Position numbers and translations under genes: made by a program. The notes beneath the pieces are model-generated. The model saw only the letters and a list, made by a program, of their open reading frames with translations, had not been told where the DNA came from and did not search any database. Shown here in pieces: positions 41,849 through 51,948 of a stretch of 64,000 bases of DNA (the stretch's first letter is position 1; each line of letters begins with the position of its first letter). The stretch lies in NCBI GenBank assembly GCA_011391635.1, contig JAABQD010000005.1, forward strand, positions 1 through 64,000. The letters run 5' to 3'. The stretch is from Sulfurimonas sp. Its GTDB lineage: Bacteria > Campylobacterota > Campylobacteria > Campylobacterales > Sulfurimonadaceae.

Positions 41849-43168
41849 ATGAAAATACATTTTATTGGTATCGGGGGCATAGGTATCTCAGGACTCGCAC
41901 AATTCATGCGATTTAAAGGGCATGAAGTGAGCGGTTCAGACATTTCTGATTCGGCTATCACAAAAAAATTACGCACTTTAGGCATAACTGTAACAGTTCC
42001 ACATGCTGCAGAGGCGATTACAGACCAAGATTTGGTCGTACACTCTGCCATCATTCGACCTGACAATCCAGAAGTGGTTGCTGCAAAAGCCAAAGGGATA
42101 GAAGTTTTAGCACGAAGAGAAGCACTTTTACAAATTTTGAATGACAAAAAAGTTTACTCTATCGCAGGAGCTCATGGTAAGAGTACAACAACTGCCATAC
42201 TTGCAGCTATTATGAGTGGCTCGGCTATCATCGGTGCAGAATCCAAAGCATTTGGCTCAAATGTTCGTTATGATGCACAAACAGATGTGATGGTTTTTGA
42301 AGCAGATGAGAGCGATGGAAGTTTTATCAACTCTAATCCACATTGTGCGATAGTGATCAACGCTGAGCCTGAGCATATGGAGTATTATGACTACAATTAT
42401 GCAAGATTTTATGATTCGTACCGTACTTTTATAAATTCCGCAACATGCCGTGTTTTAAATGCTGAAGACCCATTTCTCAAAATCTTAAAAGAGGAAGAGA
42501 ATATCCAAGCACACTGGCTCACTCCAAGTATTGACATCAAAAACTTAGAGTATATTCTCATCGATAATGAACCACATACAAGATTTACACTCAAAGATTT
42601 GGGTGCATTCGATGTTTGGGGATTTGGAGCACACATCGCACTGGACGCTTCTTTGGCAATTTTGGCCGCCCATGAATCAATGGATATCGAAACTATACGC
42701 GAAAATATCTTGACATTCAAGGGTATCAAAAAACGTTTTGATATTGTCTCATCTGAGGAAAATAGCGTTATTATTGATGATTATGGACATCATCCAACGG
42801 AGATAAGAGCAACTTTCCAATCCGTCAAAGAGTACGCTTTACTCAAAGGTTTTGACAAAATTACAGCTATCTGGCAACCACACAAATACTCTCGCACGAT
42901 TGATAATCTCGAAGAGTTTATCAAATGTTTTGAAGGGGCTGGGGAACTTATCATCTTACCTGTTTGGTCTGCTGGAGAAGCACCGCGTGAAATTGACTTT
43001 AAAGAGAAATTTAAAGGCTACAACCTCACAATGGCGGATACTATCACAAGAGCCAATAATCAAATCAGAGTCATCAAAAACAAAGAAGATATTAAAACAC
43101 TTGATCGTGGTCTTATTATCGGCTTTGGTGCAGGAGACCTTACCTACCAAATACGAGGAACTGCATAA
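41849..43168 (+). CDS. murC: UDP-N-acetylmuramate--L-alanine ligase
   Basis: HFIGIGGIGISGLAQF; AGAHGKSTTTA; DDYGHHPTEIRAT. Confidence 0.97.
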   Translation: MKIHFIGIGGIGISGLAQFMRFKGHEVSGSDISDSAITKKLRTLGITVTVPHAAEAITDQDLVVHSAIIRPDNPEVVAAKAKGIEVLARREALLQILNDKKVYSIAGAHGKSTTTAILAAIMSGSAIIGAESKAFGSNVRYDAQTDVMVFEADESDGSFINSNPHCAIVINAEPEHMEYYDYNYARFYDSYRTFINSATCRVLNAEDPFLKILKEEENIQAHWLTPSIDIKNLEYILIDNEPHTRFTLKDLGAFDVWGFGAHIALDASLAILAAHESMDIETIRENILTFKGIKKRFDIVSSEENSVIIDDYGHHPTEIRATFQSVKEYALLKGFDKITAIWQPHKYSRTIDNLEEFIKCFEGAGELIILPVWSAGEAPREIDFKEKFKGYNLTMADTITRANNQIRVIKNKEDIKTLDRGLIIGFGAGDLTYQIRGTA

Positions 43169-43497
43169 TGGCGTATCTCATCGGAGTCAGTGTTGTAGCC
43201 CTCTTCTTCTTGGCTATGCACTACTTTACAGAGTTTACAAGCTCTCAAAAGATAACAGTTACAACCATCTTATTGACTATCGTTCTGAGTGCAATTTCTT
43301 ACAACAGTTACTCCAATGCACAAAGCGAAAAACTACTCAATGCTGTGAGAGAATTTGAGCAAAACAAAACTATAAAATGTAAAAATGAAGATGTAAACAG
43401 CACCAATTACACCCTTAGCATCGGAACTTACACCTTTATAGGCAAACCAAATACTCCACATGCCAACCAAATGATTAGTGCCTCAGAGTGCGAGTAG
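43168..43497 (+). CDS. Small membrane/exported hypothetical protein
   Basis: Start overlaps the murC stop (ATGA-type coupling), two TM segments. Confidence 0.75.
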   Translation: MAYLIGVSVVALFFLAMHYFTEFTSSQKITVTTILLTIVLSAISYNSYSNAQSEKLLNAVREFEQNKTIKCKNEDVNSTNYTLSIGTYTFIGKPNTPHANQMISASECE

Positions 43498-45713
43498 AAA
43501 CTTCTAACAAATCTAAAATTGAGTTGTTAATTACACAACTTGACTTAGACGAGCATATCAACGCATTTAAAAACTTCTTCTCCCGTGAGGCTTCTCTCTT
43601 CATCGAAGGGGATCAAGAGCTTCATTTTCGTTACATCAAAGCACTCGATGCCATCGAATTTAATGCACCTCCAAAAATTGCGAACTTTGCAAATATCAAA
43701 GCACATCTGAGCAAACGAGGTGTTTTAAATTTCGAGCAAATTTTTGAAATCATCAAAGTTGTGCGATATTTTCGTTACTTCAAAAACCGTGAGTTAAGTG
43801 GAATTATTGGCGAGTGGATGAGTAAGTTTATCATCGATGAAAGATTTAATGAGATAGAAGAGTATTTTAGTGCTGATGGACATTTTAATGAGGGGCTTGA
43901 TGAGACACTTTTTGGTTTGAGTGCAAGAATCAAAGAGCATAAAGCCAACATGAACGGCTCACTCAAACGCATGATGTCAAGCCCAAAACTGACTGGATAT
44001 TTGGTCGATACGCAGGTTCACTTTATCAATGATGAAGAGTGTCTTTTAGTGCGTGGTGGTTTTAACCATGTCCTCAAAGGTGCGGTTATCGCAAGAAGCA
44101 GCGGTGGATTTTTTTATGTCTCCCCTGACATCATCTTAAAAACAAAAGAGCAGATTCGCTATATTCAACAAGAGCGAGAGAGCATCTTTTACTCCTACGC
44201 AAAAAGTTTCTCTGCAAAACTAGCCGAACTTCAGCCTTTTATCGCGTTCATAGACAAAGAGTTTGACAAGTTCGACAACTACCAAGCAAGAGTTTTGTTT
44301 GCAAGAGCCAAAAATTTGAGCCTCATAAAATCCAAAAATGACTCTAAAATAGTTCTCGATACCTTCATCCACCCTGCTCTGCACAAAGCAAAACCTATCC
44401 ATGTGGATTTTTCTAAAAACATTCTTATGATTACAGGTGTGAATGCAGGTGGAAAAACGATGTTGCTCAAGTCCATATTGGCATCAGCGTTTATGGCAAA
44501 GTACATTATTCCCATGAGTATCAACGAGCATAAATCGCATATCGGCTCATTTAAAAATGTACTGGCAATCATTGATGACCCGCAAAATGTCAAAAATGAT
44601 ATCTCAACTTTTGCAGGAAGAATGCAAGAGTTTTCTAAAATCTTTGAGTACAAATCAGCACTCGTGGGTGTCGATGAGATAGAACTCGGAACAGACAGCG
44701 ACGAGGCGGCGGCACTTTTTAAAGTTATCCTTGAAGAACTCGTTGCAAAAAACCAAAAGATAATAGTTACGACCCACCACAAACGACTTGCCGCTCTTAT
44801 GGCTGACCGTGATGATGTCGAACTTATGGCAGCAATTTACAACGAAGAGGCTCGAACGCCGACTTATGAGTTTATGCAGGGAATTATCGGAAAAAGTTAC
44901 GCTTTTGAAACTGCAAGTCGCTATGGCATCTCTAATAAAATCGTCCAAGAAGCAAAAGTGGTCTATGGCGATAACAGTGAAAAACTCAATATCCTCATCG
45001 AGCGAGGTTCACAGCTAGAGCGAGAATTAAAGCAAAAACACAAAGCTGTCGATGAAAAACTTGAAGAGCTACGAGCAAGAGAGTTGGCACTCAAAGAGCA
45101 GAGAGAACAACTCTTTTTGGAGATACAAAAACAAAAAGATACACTTCAACTCAGCTACGATGCGGCGATAAACGAAGCAAAAAATGCCGCAAAAGCTGGA
45201 GATAGTGCCGCAATCCACAGAGCGATGGACAAAGCCAAAAAAGCAATCCCTCAGCCAAAACTGCAAGAGCAAACTCGGCATGTGGAATTTCATGTAGGCG
45301 ATAAAGTAAAGTACCACAGCAAAAAAGGTGTCATCGTTTCTCTCACAAGCAACAACGACGCGATGATAGAGATAGAGGGAATGAAACTTCGTGTCAAAAC
45401 AAAACAGTTAAAACATACCGAAATTATCAAACCAAAACACAAAACCGATGTAAAAATCAGTGTAGAAAAAAGAGCTGGTTTAAAATGCGATTTACACGGA
45501 ATGCGAGCTGAAGAAGCGGAAGAAGTTTTAGATAAATTTATCTCCGATGCACTCATAAATGGCTGGGATGAAGTTTTGGTTTACCATGGGATAGGTACTG
45601 GAAAACTTTCATATGCGGTGAAAAACTTTCTCGCATCCCACCCAAAAGTTAAAAAGTTTGAAGATGCACCGCAATACATGGGCGGATTTGGTGCAAAAGT
45701 CGTGACGCTTTAA
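43488..45713 (+). CDS. mutS2: Endonuclease MutS2
   Basis: MITGVNAGGKTMLLKS; C-terminal Smr domain KCDLHGMRAEEAEEVLDKFI...VYHGIGTGKL. Confidence 0.93.
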   Translation: MRVETSNKSKIELLITQLDLDEHINAFKNFFSREASLFIEGDQELHFRYIKALDAIEFNAPPKIANFANIKAHLSKRGVLNFEQIFEIIKVVRYFRYFKNRELSGIIGEWMSKFIIDERFNEIEEYFSADGHFNEGLDETLFGLSARIKEHKANMNGSLKRMMSSPKLTGYLVDTQVHFINDEECLLVRGGFNHVLKGAVIARSSGGFFYVSPDIILKTKEQIRYIQQERESIFYSYAKSFSAKLAELQPFIAFIDKEFDKFDNYQARVLFARAKNLSLIKSKNDSKIVLDTFIHPALHKAKPIHVDFSKNILMITGVNAGGKTMLLKSILASAFMAKYIIPMSINEHKSHIGSFKNVLAIIDDPQNVKNDISTFAGRMQEFSKIFEYKSALVGVDEIELGTDSDEAAALFKVILEELVAKNQKIIVTTHHKRLAALMADRDDVELMAAIYNEEARTPTYEFMQGIIGKSYAFETASRYGISNKIVQEAKVVYGDNSEKLNILIERGSQLERELKQKHKAVDEKLEELRARELALKEQREQLFLEIQKQKDTLQLSYDAAINEAKNAAKAGDSAAIHRAMDKAKKAIPQPKLQEQTRHVEFHVGDKVKYHSKKGVIVSLTSNNDAMIEIEGMKLRVKTKQLKHTEIIKPKHKTDVKISVEKRAGLKCDLHGMRAEEAEEVLDKFISDALINGWDEVLVYHGIGTGKLSYAVKNFLASHPKVKKFEDAPQYMGGFGAKVVTL

Positions 45714-45774
45714 CAACAATATCAAGAGAAAGTGTTACAATCTAAAGTAGTATCAATTTTATAAAGGTTGGAAA

Positions 45775-46575
45775 ATGAAATTTTTTATTCTCTTATTTAT
45801 GGCTCTCTCAACACTCTCTCTTCTTGCGAAAGATGTTATTTTTGGTGTTGTTCCACAGCAAAGTCCAGCTATTTTAATAGAAAAATGGACACCTGTCGTC
45901 AATTATTTATCAAAAACGACAGGTTTAAATATTGTACTAAATATTGAAAAATCTATACCAGAGTTTGAAAAACATCTCAATAATGGAGCATATGACATAG
46001 CCTATATGAATCCATATCACTATGTTGTGGCAAATAAAAAACAGGGGTATCTAGCCTCTGTAAGAGATACTGAGATGATTGTCGGCATTTTGGTATCACG
46101 CAAAGATGCTGATATAAATTCAATTGATTTTAGCAAGATGAAATATCTTTTTCCCTCTCCTTTGGCATTTGCTGCCACACTTGTAACCAAATATGAAATC
46201 GAAGAAAAATATAGCATTAATATAGATAAAAACTGCTCTCTCATGTATGTAAATTCACATGATTCTGTCTATAAAGGCGTTGCAAGAGGTATTGGAGATA
46301 TTGGTGGAGGAATTGAAAGAACATTCAACAATATAGAAGATAAAGAGACCAAAGAGAAACTAAAAATCATCTATACGACTGCACCCTATCCAAGCCATCC
46401 TATAGCTTTTCATCCTCGTATGAGTGCAAAGGAATCTAAACTTTTACAAGATGCATTCCTCTCTATTCCTAGCAATATTTTAAATGATTTAAGTATGAAA
46501 AAACTGATTGAAATTAATGATAGTGAATATGCTACTGTGAGAAAATTATCAGAAAAACTAGAGATTAAAGAGTAG
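45775..46575 (+). CDS. PhnD-like phosphate/phosphite/phosphonate substrate-binding protein
   Basis: Signal peptide; GVVPQQSPAILIEKWTPVVNYLSKTTGLNI...YDIAYMNPYHYVVANK. Confidence 0.88.
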   Translation: MKFFILLFMALSTLSLLAKDVIFGVVPQQSPAILIEKWTPVVNYLSKTTGLNIVLNIEKSIPEFEKHLNNGAYDIAYMNPYHYVVANKKQGYLASVRDTEMIVGILVSRKDADINSIDFSKMKYLFPSPLAFAATLVTKYEIEEKYSINIDKNCSLMYVNSHDSVYKGVARGIGDIGGGIERTFNNIEDKETKEKLKIIYTTAPYPSHPIAFHPRMSAKESKLLQDAFLSIPSNILNDLSMKKLIEINDSEYATVRKLSEKLEIKE

Positions 46576-46577
46576 AT

Positions 46578-49070
46578 GTGAATTCGTTTAAATACCGTTT
46601 TATTCTCTCTTTTGTTTTAATAGAAGCTTTTTTTATTCTTCTAATTGTAGGAGCCAATTTTTTACTTTTTGAAAAATCTTCAAAATCTTTTTTGGATAAT
46701 AAAGTCAAAGAGCTCACAAATCTAACTATAAGCTTAGTGAAAATTCCAACAGCGACATACGATGTAGCGACACTTGATGATGTTATTAACAATCTTTTAA
46801 ATATTCAAGAGATTGAGGCTGTTATTATCTACGATACCCAAGAGACTCTCTTATCTGGAAAAAGTAGATGTGATATTCATACTTTAGAACAATTCAACAA
46901 CATGAAAAACCTGCCAAAAGAGCATGAGCATTTAATTCTTCGTCATTCACAACTCAGTATGAATAACTCTGTTATCGGTAGTATTAAAATACTCTTTGAC
47001 ACAACACAAAATATCGAATCAATCAATGAAAATCGTTTTTATGCTTTTATTTTAGTTCTTTTAGAGATTTTGTTTTCATCTCTTATCACTTGGCTTATAG
47101 TACGTAAACTAACATCCAATCTTGAAAAGATAAAAAAAGCTGCAGATAAAATATCCAATAATGAAAAAATAGAAAAAATCAAATTTGAAGGGCATGATGA
47201 GTTGTCTGATTTGGCGGACACACTCTATTTCATGCAAGAAAAAATCGATGAGAGAACCAATCAAATGAAAAAAGCAAAGGATGAAGCTGAGAGTGCCAAT
47301 AGAGCCAAATCCGACTTTTTGGCAAATATGTCTCATGAGATAAGAACCCCTCTCAATGGAGTTTTAGGTTTAACAGATTTAGCATTAAAAACAGATCTCA
47401 ACCCAAAACAAAAAGAGTATCTTGAAAAGGTAAAAACCTCTTCAAAGGCACTTTTATATGTCATCAATGATGTTTTAGATTACTCTAAAATAGAAGCAGG
47501 AAGATTAGATTTAGAAAACAATATTTTTGAACTTGAGAATGTTTTACAAAATATAAGAGATTTGTTTGAATATGAAATTCATAAAAAAGGTTTAGAATTT
47601 CATATACACAGCGTTGCAAACACAACCCTCATTGGTGATGCACTTCGTTTGACGCAAATACTCACAAATCTTGTAGGCAATGCAGTGAAGTTCACAAACT
47701 ACGGCTCTATTAGCATAGATGTTAAAATTATCCAAGAGGATGAGCACTACAAAAAATTAAAATTTTCCATCAAAGATAGTGGAATTGGAGTAAGTAAAGA
47801 GGTACAAGAGAATCTCTTTAAAGAGTTTAGCCAAGCAGATAGCTCTATTACTCGTAAATATGGCGGAACTGGATTGGGACTCGCTATCTCGAAGCAGTTA
47901 GCAAATCTTATGAGTGGCGATATTTGGGTCAAAAGCGTTGAAGGAGTTGGAAGTGAGTTTCTTTTTACGGCTACCTTTGGAAAAGTAAACGAGAATGAGA
48001 TTTCTCAAGAACAAAAAAGTGATTTAGAAGCAGATGAAAGTAGTCTCTCCTACAGTACAGATGCACTCAAAGGTTCTAAAATACTTTTAGTCGAAGACAA
48101 TAAAATAAATCAAATAGTTGCCCTTGGGATGTTAGAACATTTAGAGGTGCAAACAGAAGTTGCTTTTAACGGAAAAGAGGCTCTTGATTTGGCAAGAGAG
48201 AATGATTATGATTTAATTCTCATGGATTTACAGATGCCAATCATGGATGGTTATGAAGCAACAAAGCAGATACTAGAGCTTCCAAATCATAAAAATACAC
48301 CTATCATTGCCCTAAGTGCAGCTGTAATGTTGCAAGACAAAGAAAATACTAAAGCCTCAGGGATGGTAGCACACCTTGCAAAACCCATAGATCAAGATGA
48401 ACTTGTTGCAATACTCCTGAAATGGATACAACCACAAACACATGCTGACACAAAAAGCAAAGAGGCTAAAATCAAAGATATACCAGAGACACAACTCGAT
48501 ATCAAAGGTTTTGATCTCAATAATTTAATAAAAAAAATACACTCTTTTGAACTCGCCATCCAACTCTTAGAAAAATTTGCTCTCCAATATGAAAATCCAG
48601 CACAGCTCTTTGGCAATAATGCGATGGATGCAAAAGAGCTCAATAGTCTCATCCACTCGCTCAAAGGCGTAAGTGGAAATCTAGACCTTTATGATATTCA
48701 CATGCTCTCAAAAAATATCTACGAAATAGAAGATATAAACGAGCAAAAAAAAGTTCTTCCTAAGCTTATAAAGTTGCTCGATGAGACAGTTCAAAGTATC
48801 AGAAACAACACAAAAAAAAGTCAAAAAGAGAAGGTGATTCAAAAATATGAGACGCAAGAAAAAATAAATTTTTTAGAACTCTTACAAGATGATTTAATTC
48901 ATTTTAAAGCTGTAAAAAATGATAGTGTAGAGACTATGAGTGATATGCTCTTCGATGTTATTCCACAAGATACCCTTAGAGAGTTAAAGAATTATATGAA
49001 CAGTTATAAATACAAAGAAGCGAATCAAATCATTACAAATATATTGGAGAAAATCCGTGAAAAACTTTAA
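46578..49070 (+). CDS. Membrane hybrid sensor histidine kinase (HAMP, HisKA, HATPase, REC, Hpt)
   Basis: FLANMSHEIRTPLNGVLGLTDLAL; KYGGTGLGLAISKQLANLM; LILMDLQMPIMDGYEATKQ; SLIHSLKGVSGNL. Confidence 0.93.
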   Translation: MNSFKYRFILSFVLIEAFFILLIVGANFLLFEKSSKSFLDNKVKELTNLTISLVKIPTATYDVATLDDVINNLLNIQEIEAVIIYDTQETLLSGKSRCDIHTLEQFNNMKNLPKEHEHLILRHSQLSMNNSVIGSIKILFDTTQNIESINENRFYAFILVLLEILFSSLITWLIVRKLTSNLEKIKKAADKISNNEKIEKIKFEGHDELSDLADTLYFMQEKIDERTNQMKKAKDEAESANRAKSDFLANMSHEIRTPLNGVLGLTDLALKTDLNPKQKEYLEKVKTSSKALLYVINDVLDYSKIEAGRLDLENNIFELENVLQNIRDLFEYEIHKKGLEFHIHSVANTTLIGDALRLTQILTNLVGNAVKFTNYGSISIDVKIIQEDEHYKKLKFSIKDSGIGVSKEVQENLFKEFSQADSSITRKYGGTGLGLAISKQLANLMSGDIWVKSVEGVGSEFLFTATFGKVNENEISQEQKSDLEADESSLSYSTDALKGSKILLVEDNKINQIVALGMLEHLEVQTEVAFNGKEALDLARENDYDLILMDLQMPIMDGYEATKQILELPNHKNTPIIALSAAVMLQDKENTKASGMVAHLAKPIDQDELVAILLKWIQPQTHADTKSKEAKIKDIPETQLDIKGFDLNNLIKKIHSFELAIQLLEKFALQYENPAQLFGNNAMDAKELNSLIHSLKGVSGNLDLYDIHMLSKNIYEIEDINEQKKVLPKLIKLLDETVQSIRNNTKKSQKEKVIQKYETQEKINFLELLQDDLIHFKAVKNDSVETMSDMLFDVIPQDTLRELKNYMNSYKYKEANQIITNILEKIREKL

Positions 49071-50724
49071 AATACTTTTAGTCGATGATGAGCCATCAAA
49101 TATATCCATACTCATGGGGATATTTGGCTCTGATTATGAAATGTATGTAGCAACGGATGGAAAATCTGCATTGGAAATAGCTACATCTCAAAACAGACCA
49201 GATTTAATTCTACTGGATATTTCTATGCCTGAGATGGATGGATTTGAGGTTGCATACCATCTTAAACATACAAAATACACATCTACTATCCCTTTTATAT
49301 TTTTAACCGCTAAAGATGATGAAGAGAGCATGATTCGAGGCTTTAATGAGGGAGCAGTTGATTATCTCACCAAACCTTTTAGAAAAGAGGAACTCCTTGT
49401 CAGAGTAAAAAATCATCTCCTCAAGCAAAAATTGCAAAATTCACTCTCAGAAGCGATGAATAATCTCCAAGAAAAAATGAAAGAGTTAGATCAAGCCGAG
49501 CAAGAGTTTGAGACTATCTTCAATCAATCACAAAATGGTATCGCACTTACAGATTTAGAGACGAATTTTCTTCTCGTCAACAACTCTTACTCACGCATAA
49601 CAGGCTTTACAAAAGAGGAACTCCTCACAAGAAGCTGTGTGGAGCTTACAGATATAGATGATGTAGAAAAGTCGCAAGAGGCTATAAGAACTGTCATGAG
49701 CAACGGATATGTTGAAAATTTGGAAAAAAAATGTATTGCAAACAACAAATCTCCTAATGTAAATATTTCTATCTCTATGATGCCCGATAAGCAAAGACTT
49801 CTTTTAAATACATCCGATGTAACAAAATTAAAAATTGCAGAAAAAAAAATAGCCCAATACGCTCATATTATGGATAAAAATATTATCTCTTCTTCAACAG
49901 ATTTAGATGGAAACATCATAGAAGTTTCAGAAGCTTTTTGTAAACTCACAGGCTATTCCAGAGAGGAATTTCTCGGAGAAAATCATAATATGCTTAAAGA
50001 CATAGATACGCCAGAGTCAACATATAAACAGATGTGGGATACCATCACTCAAGATATAACATGGAGTGGTGAAGTCAAAAATCTTAAAAAAGATGGTTCA
50101 CTCTATTGGGTCAATGCAACCATTTTTCCAATTTTTAATGATGATAATATTAAAACAGGCTATATGGCAATCAGGCAAGATATCACAGATAAAAAACGCA
50201 TAGAAGAGTTATCCATAACCGATGCATTAACAAAACTCTATAACCGTCGCTACTTTAATGAAGTTCTTGAGAAAGAACTTCGCAGAGTCCAAAGAGATGC
50301 TACTAGCATAACTTTTTTGATGCTTGATGTGGATCATTTTAAACTTTACAATGATACCTATGGACATCAAGAGGGAGATATCGTTCTTGCAAAAATTGGT
50401 ACAGTTCTGAGTGAATTTGCAAATCGTGCAGGAGATTATGCCTTTCGATTAGGTGGAGAAGAGTTTGGTTTGCTTTATCACTCAGAAGATCTTCAAAAGG
50501 CTGAAGAGTATGCACTTCATCTTGCGGATACAATTACAAATCTGCAAATTCCACATGCCAACAACTCAGCATCTAGCTTTGTAACAGTCTCTATTGGTGT
50601 TGTTTTTAAAGATTCACAAAACAGTTTAACATCCAACGAAATGTATAAAATTGCTGATGATTGTCTCTATCTTGCCAAAGAAAATGGTAGAAATCAAATC
50701 CAAATCTATAAATATGACAATTAA
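49057..50724 (+). CDS. Response regulator with PAS domains and GGDEF domain
   Basis: KILLVDDEPSNISILM; DLILLDISMPEMDGFEV; two PAS; FRLGGEEFGLLYH. Confidence 0.93.
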   Translation: MKNFKILLVDDEPSNISILMGIFGSDYEMYVATDGKSALEIATSQNRPDLILLDISMPEMDGFEVAYHLKHTKYTSTIPFIFLTAKDDEESMIRGFNEGAVDYLTKPFRKEELLVRVKNHLLKQKLQNSLSEAMNNLQEKMKELDQAEQEFETIFNQSQNGIALTDLETNFLLVNNSYSRITGFTKEELLTRSCVELTDIDDVEKSQEAIRTVMSNGYVENLEKKCIANNKSPNVNISISMMPDKQRLLLNTSDVTKLKIAEKKIAQYAHIMDKNIISSSTDLDGNIIEVSEAFCKLTGYSREEFLGENHNMLKDIDTPESTYKQMWDTITQDITWSGEVKNLKKDGSLYWVNATIFPIFNDDNIKTGYMAIRQDITDKKRIEELSITDALTKLYNRRYFNEVLEKELRRVQRDATSITFLMLDVDHFKLYNDTYGHQEGDIVLAKIGTVLSEFANRAGDYAFRLGGEEFGLLYHSEDLQKAEEYALHLADTITNLQIPHANNSASSFVTVSIGVVFKDSQNSLTSNEMYKIADDCLYLAKENGRNQIQIYKYDN

Positions 50725-50733
50725 AAGAGACGC

Positions 50734-51948
50734 ATGAAAAAAGTAGCAATTGTAGGCGGTGGTGCTTCTGGACTTTTGTGTGCCATATTTTGTGCGAAAT
50801 CCACCCTCAACCAAGGAGGACAGGCATGGCATGTGGAAATCTTCGAGCAAAACAACAGATGTGCCAAAAAGATTTTAGTCTCTGGAAATGGGCGTTGTAA
50901 CATTACCAATATAAAACTTAGTCAAAATGATTTCTTCGGTGCAAACCCCTCTTTTGTCAATGATGCACTCAAAAATTTCGGTTTTAAAGAGTTTGAAAAA
51001 TTTGCTTTAGAGATTGGACTGTTGCTTGATATTAAAGAAGATGGACGCGTTTATCCGCTGAGTAATGAAGCCAAATCTGTTGCGAAACTTCTCGAAGAAG
51101 TTGCAAAAAATCTAGGTGTTATTTTTCATACAGATACCAAAATAACAGACATCAAAGCACTCCTCAAAACACATGATAAAGTTGTTGTAGCCACAGGTTC
51201 AGAAGCAGCAAGTCATCTTGGTGGCAACAGCGATGGACACAACTTTGCCCAAGCCTTTGGACATACCATCATTCCGACTTATCCATCCCTTGTGCAACTC
51301 CATCTGAGTTCCAAAATCGCTCATAAAATGTCGGGAGCAAAAACTTTTGGCGAAGTTACACTTTTTATAAATAATAAAAAAGATTCCACATGCCGCGGTG
51401 ATATTCTCTTCACGGATTACGGGGTTTCAGGTTTTGCGATTCTTGATATTTCTCAAAAAGCAAGTGTCGCTTTGATGAACTCTTGGCATGTGGAAATATC
51501 TATCAATCTCCTCCCAAACTTCAATGCTCAAACACTCACAGAACATATCGCCAATGTTGCACTCCACATGCCAAAGTTCACACTGCTTGATATTTTAGTA
51601 GGCTTAATTCCTACCAAAATCGCCTCTTCCCTGCTTGATGATTTGAAGATTCCACATGCCAAAGTAGCGAAAGAAGTAGAGATAAAACTAATAAAAAAGA
51701 TAGCAAATCAAATGCTTAACTGGAGATTTGAAGTCAAAGAGACACATGGTTTTCGTCATGCTGAAGTGAGCGGCGGTGGAGTCGATACGAGAGAAATAAA
51801 TCCAAAAACTATGGAATCTCTCAAACAAAAAAACCTCTACTTTTGTGGAGAGGTTTTAGATGTGGTAGGAAAAAGAGGCGGTTACAACTTCGCTTTTGCA
51901 TGGGCGAGTGGCTATGCCGCAGCAAAAGCGATTACTCAAAATGTATAA
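50734..51948 (+). CDS. HI0933-like NAD(P)/FAD-dependent oxidoreductase
   Basis: VAIVGGGASGLLCAIFCAK; KKILVSGNGRCNITN; FCGEVLDVVGKRGGYNFAFAWASGYAAA. Confidence 0.92.
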   Translation: MKKVAIVGGGASGLLCAIFCAKSTLNQGGQAWHVEIFEQNNRCAKKILVSGNGRCNITNIKLSQNDFFGANPSFVNDALKNFGFKEFEKFALEIGLLLDIKEDGRVYPLSNEAKSVAKLLEEVAKNLGVIFHTDTKITDIKALLKTHDKVVVATGSEAASHLGGNSDGHNFAQAFGHTIIPTYPSLVQLHLSSKIAHKMSGAKTFGEVTLFINNKKDSTCRGDILFTDYGVSGFAILDISQKASVALMNSWHVEISINLLPNFNAQTLTEHIANVALHMPKFTLLDILVGLIPTKIASSLLDDLKIPHAKVAKEVEIKLIKKIANQMLNWRFEVKETHGFRHAEVSGGGVDTREINPKTMESLKQKNLYFCGEVLDVVGKRGGYNFAFAWASGYAAAKAITQNV

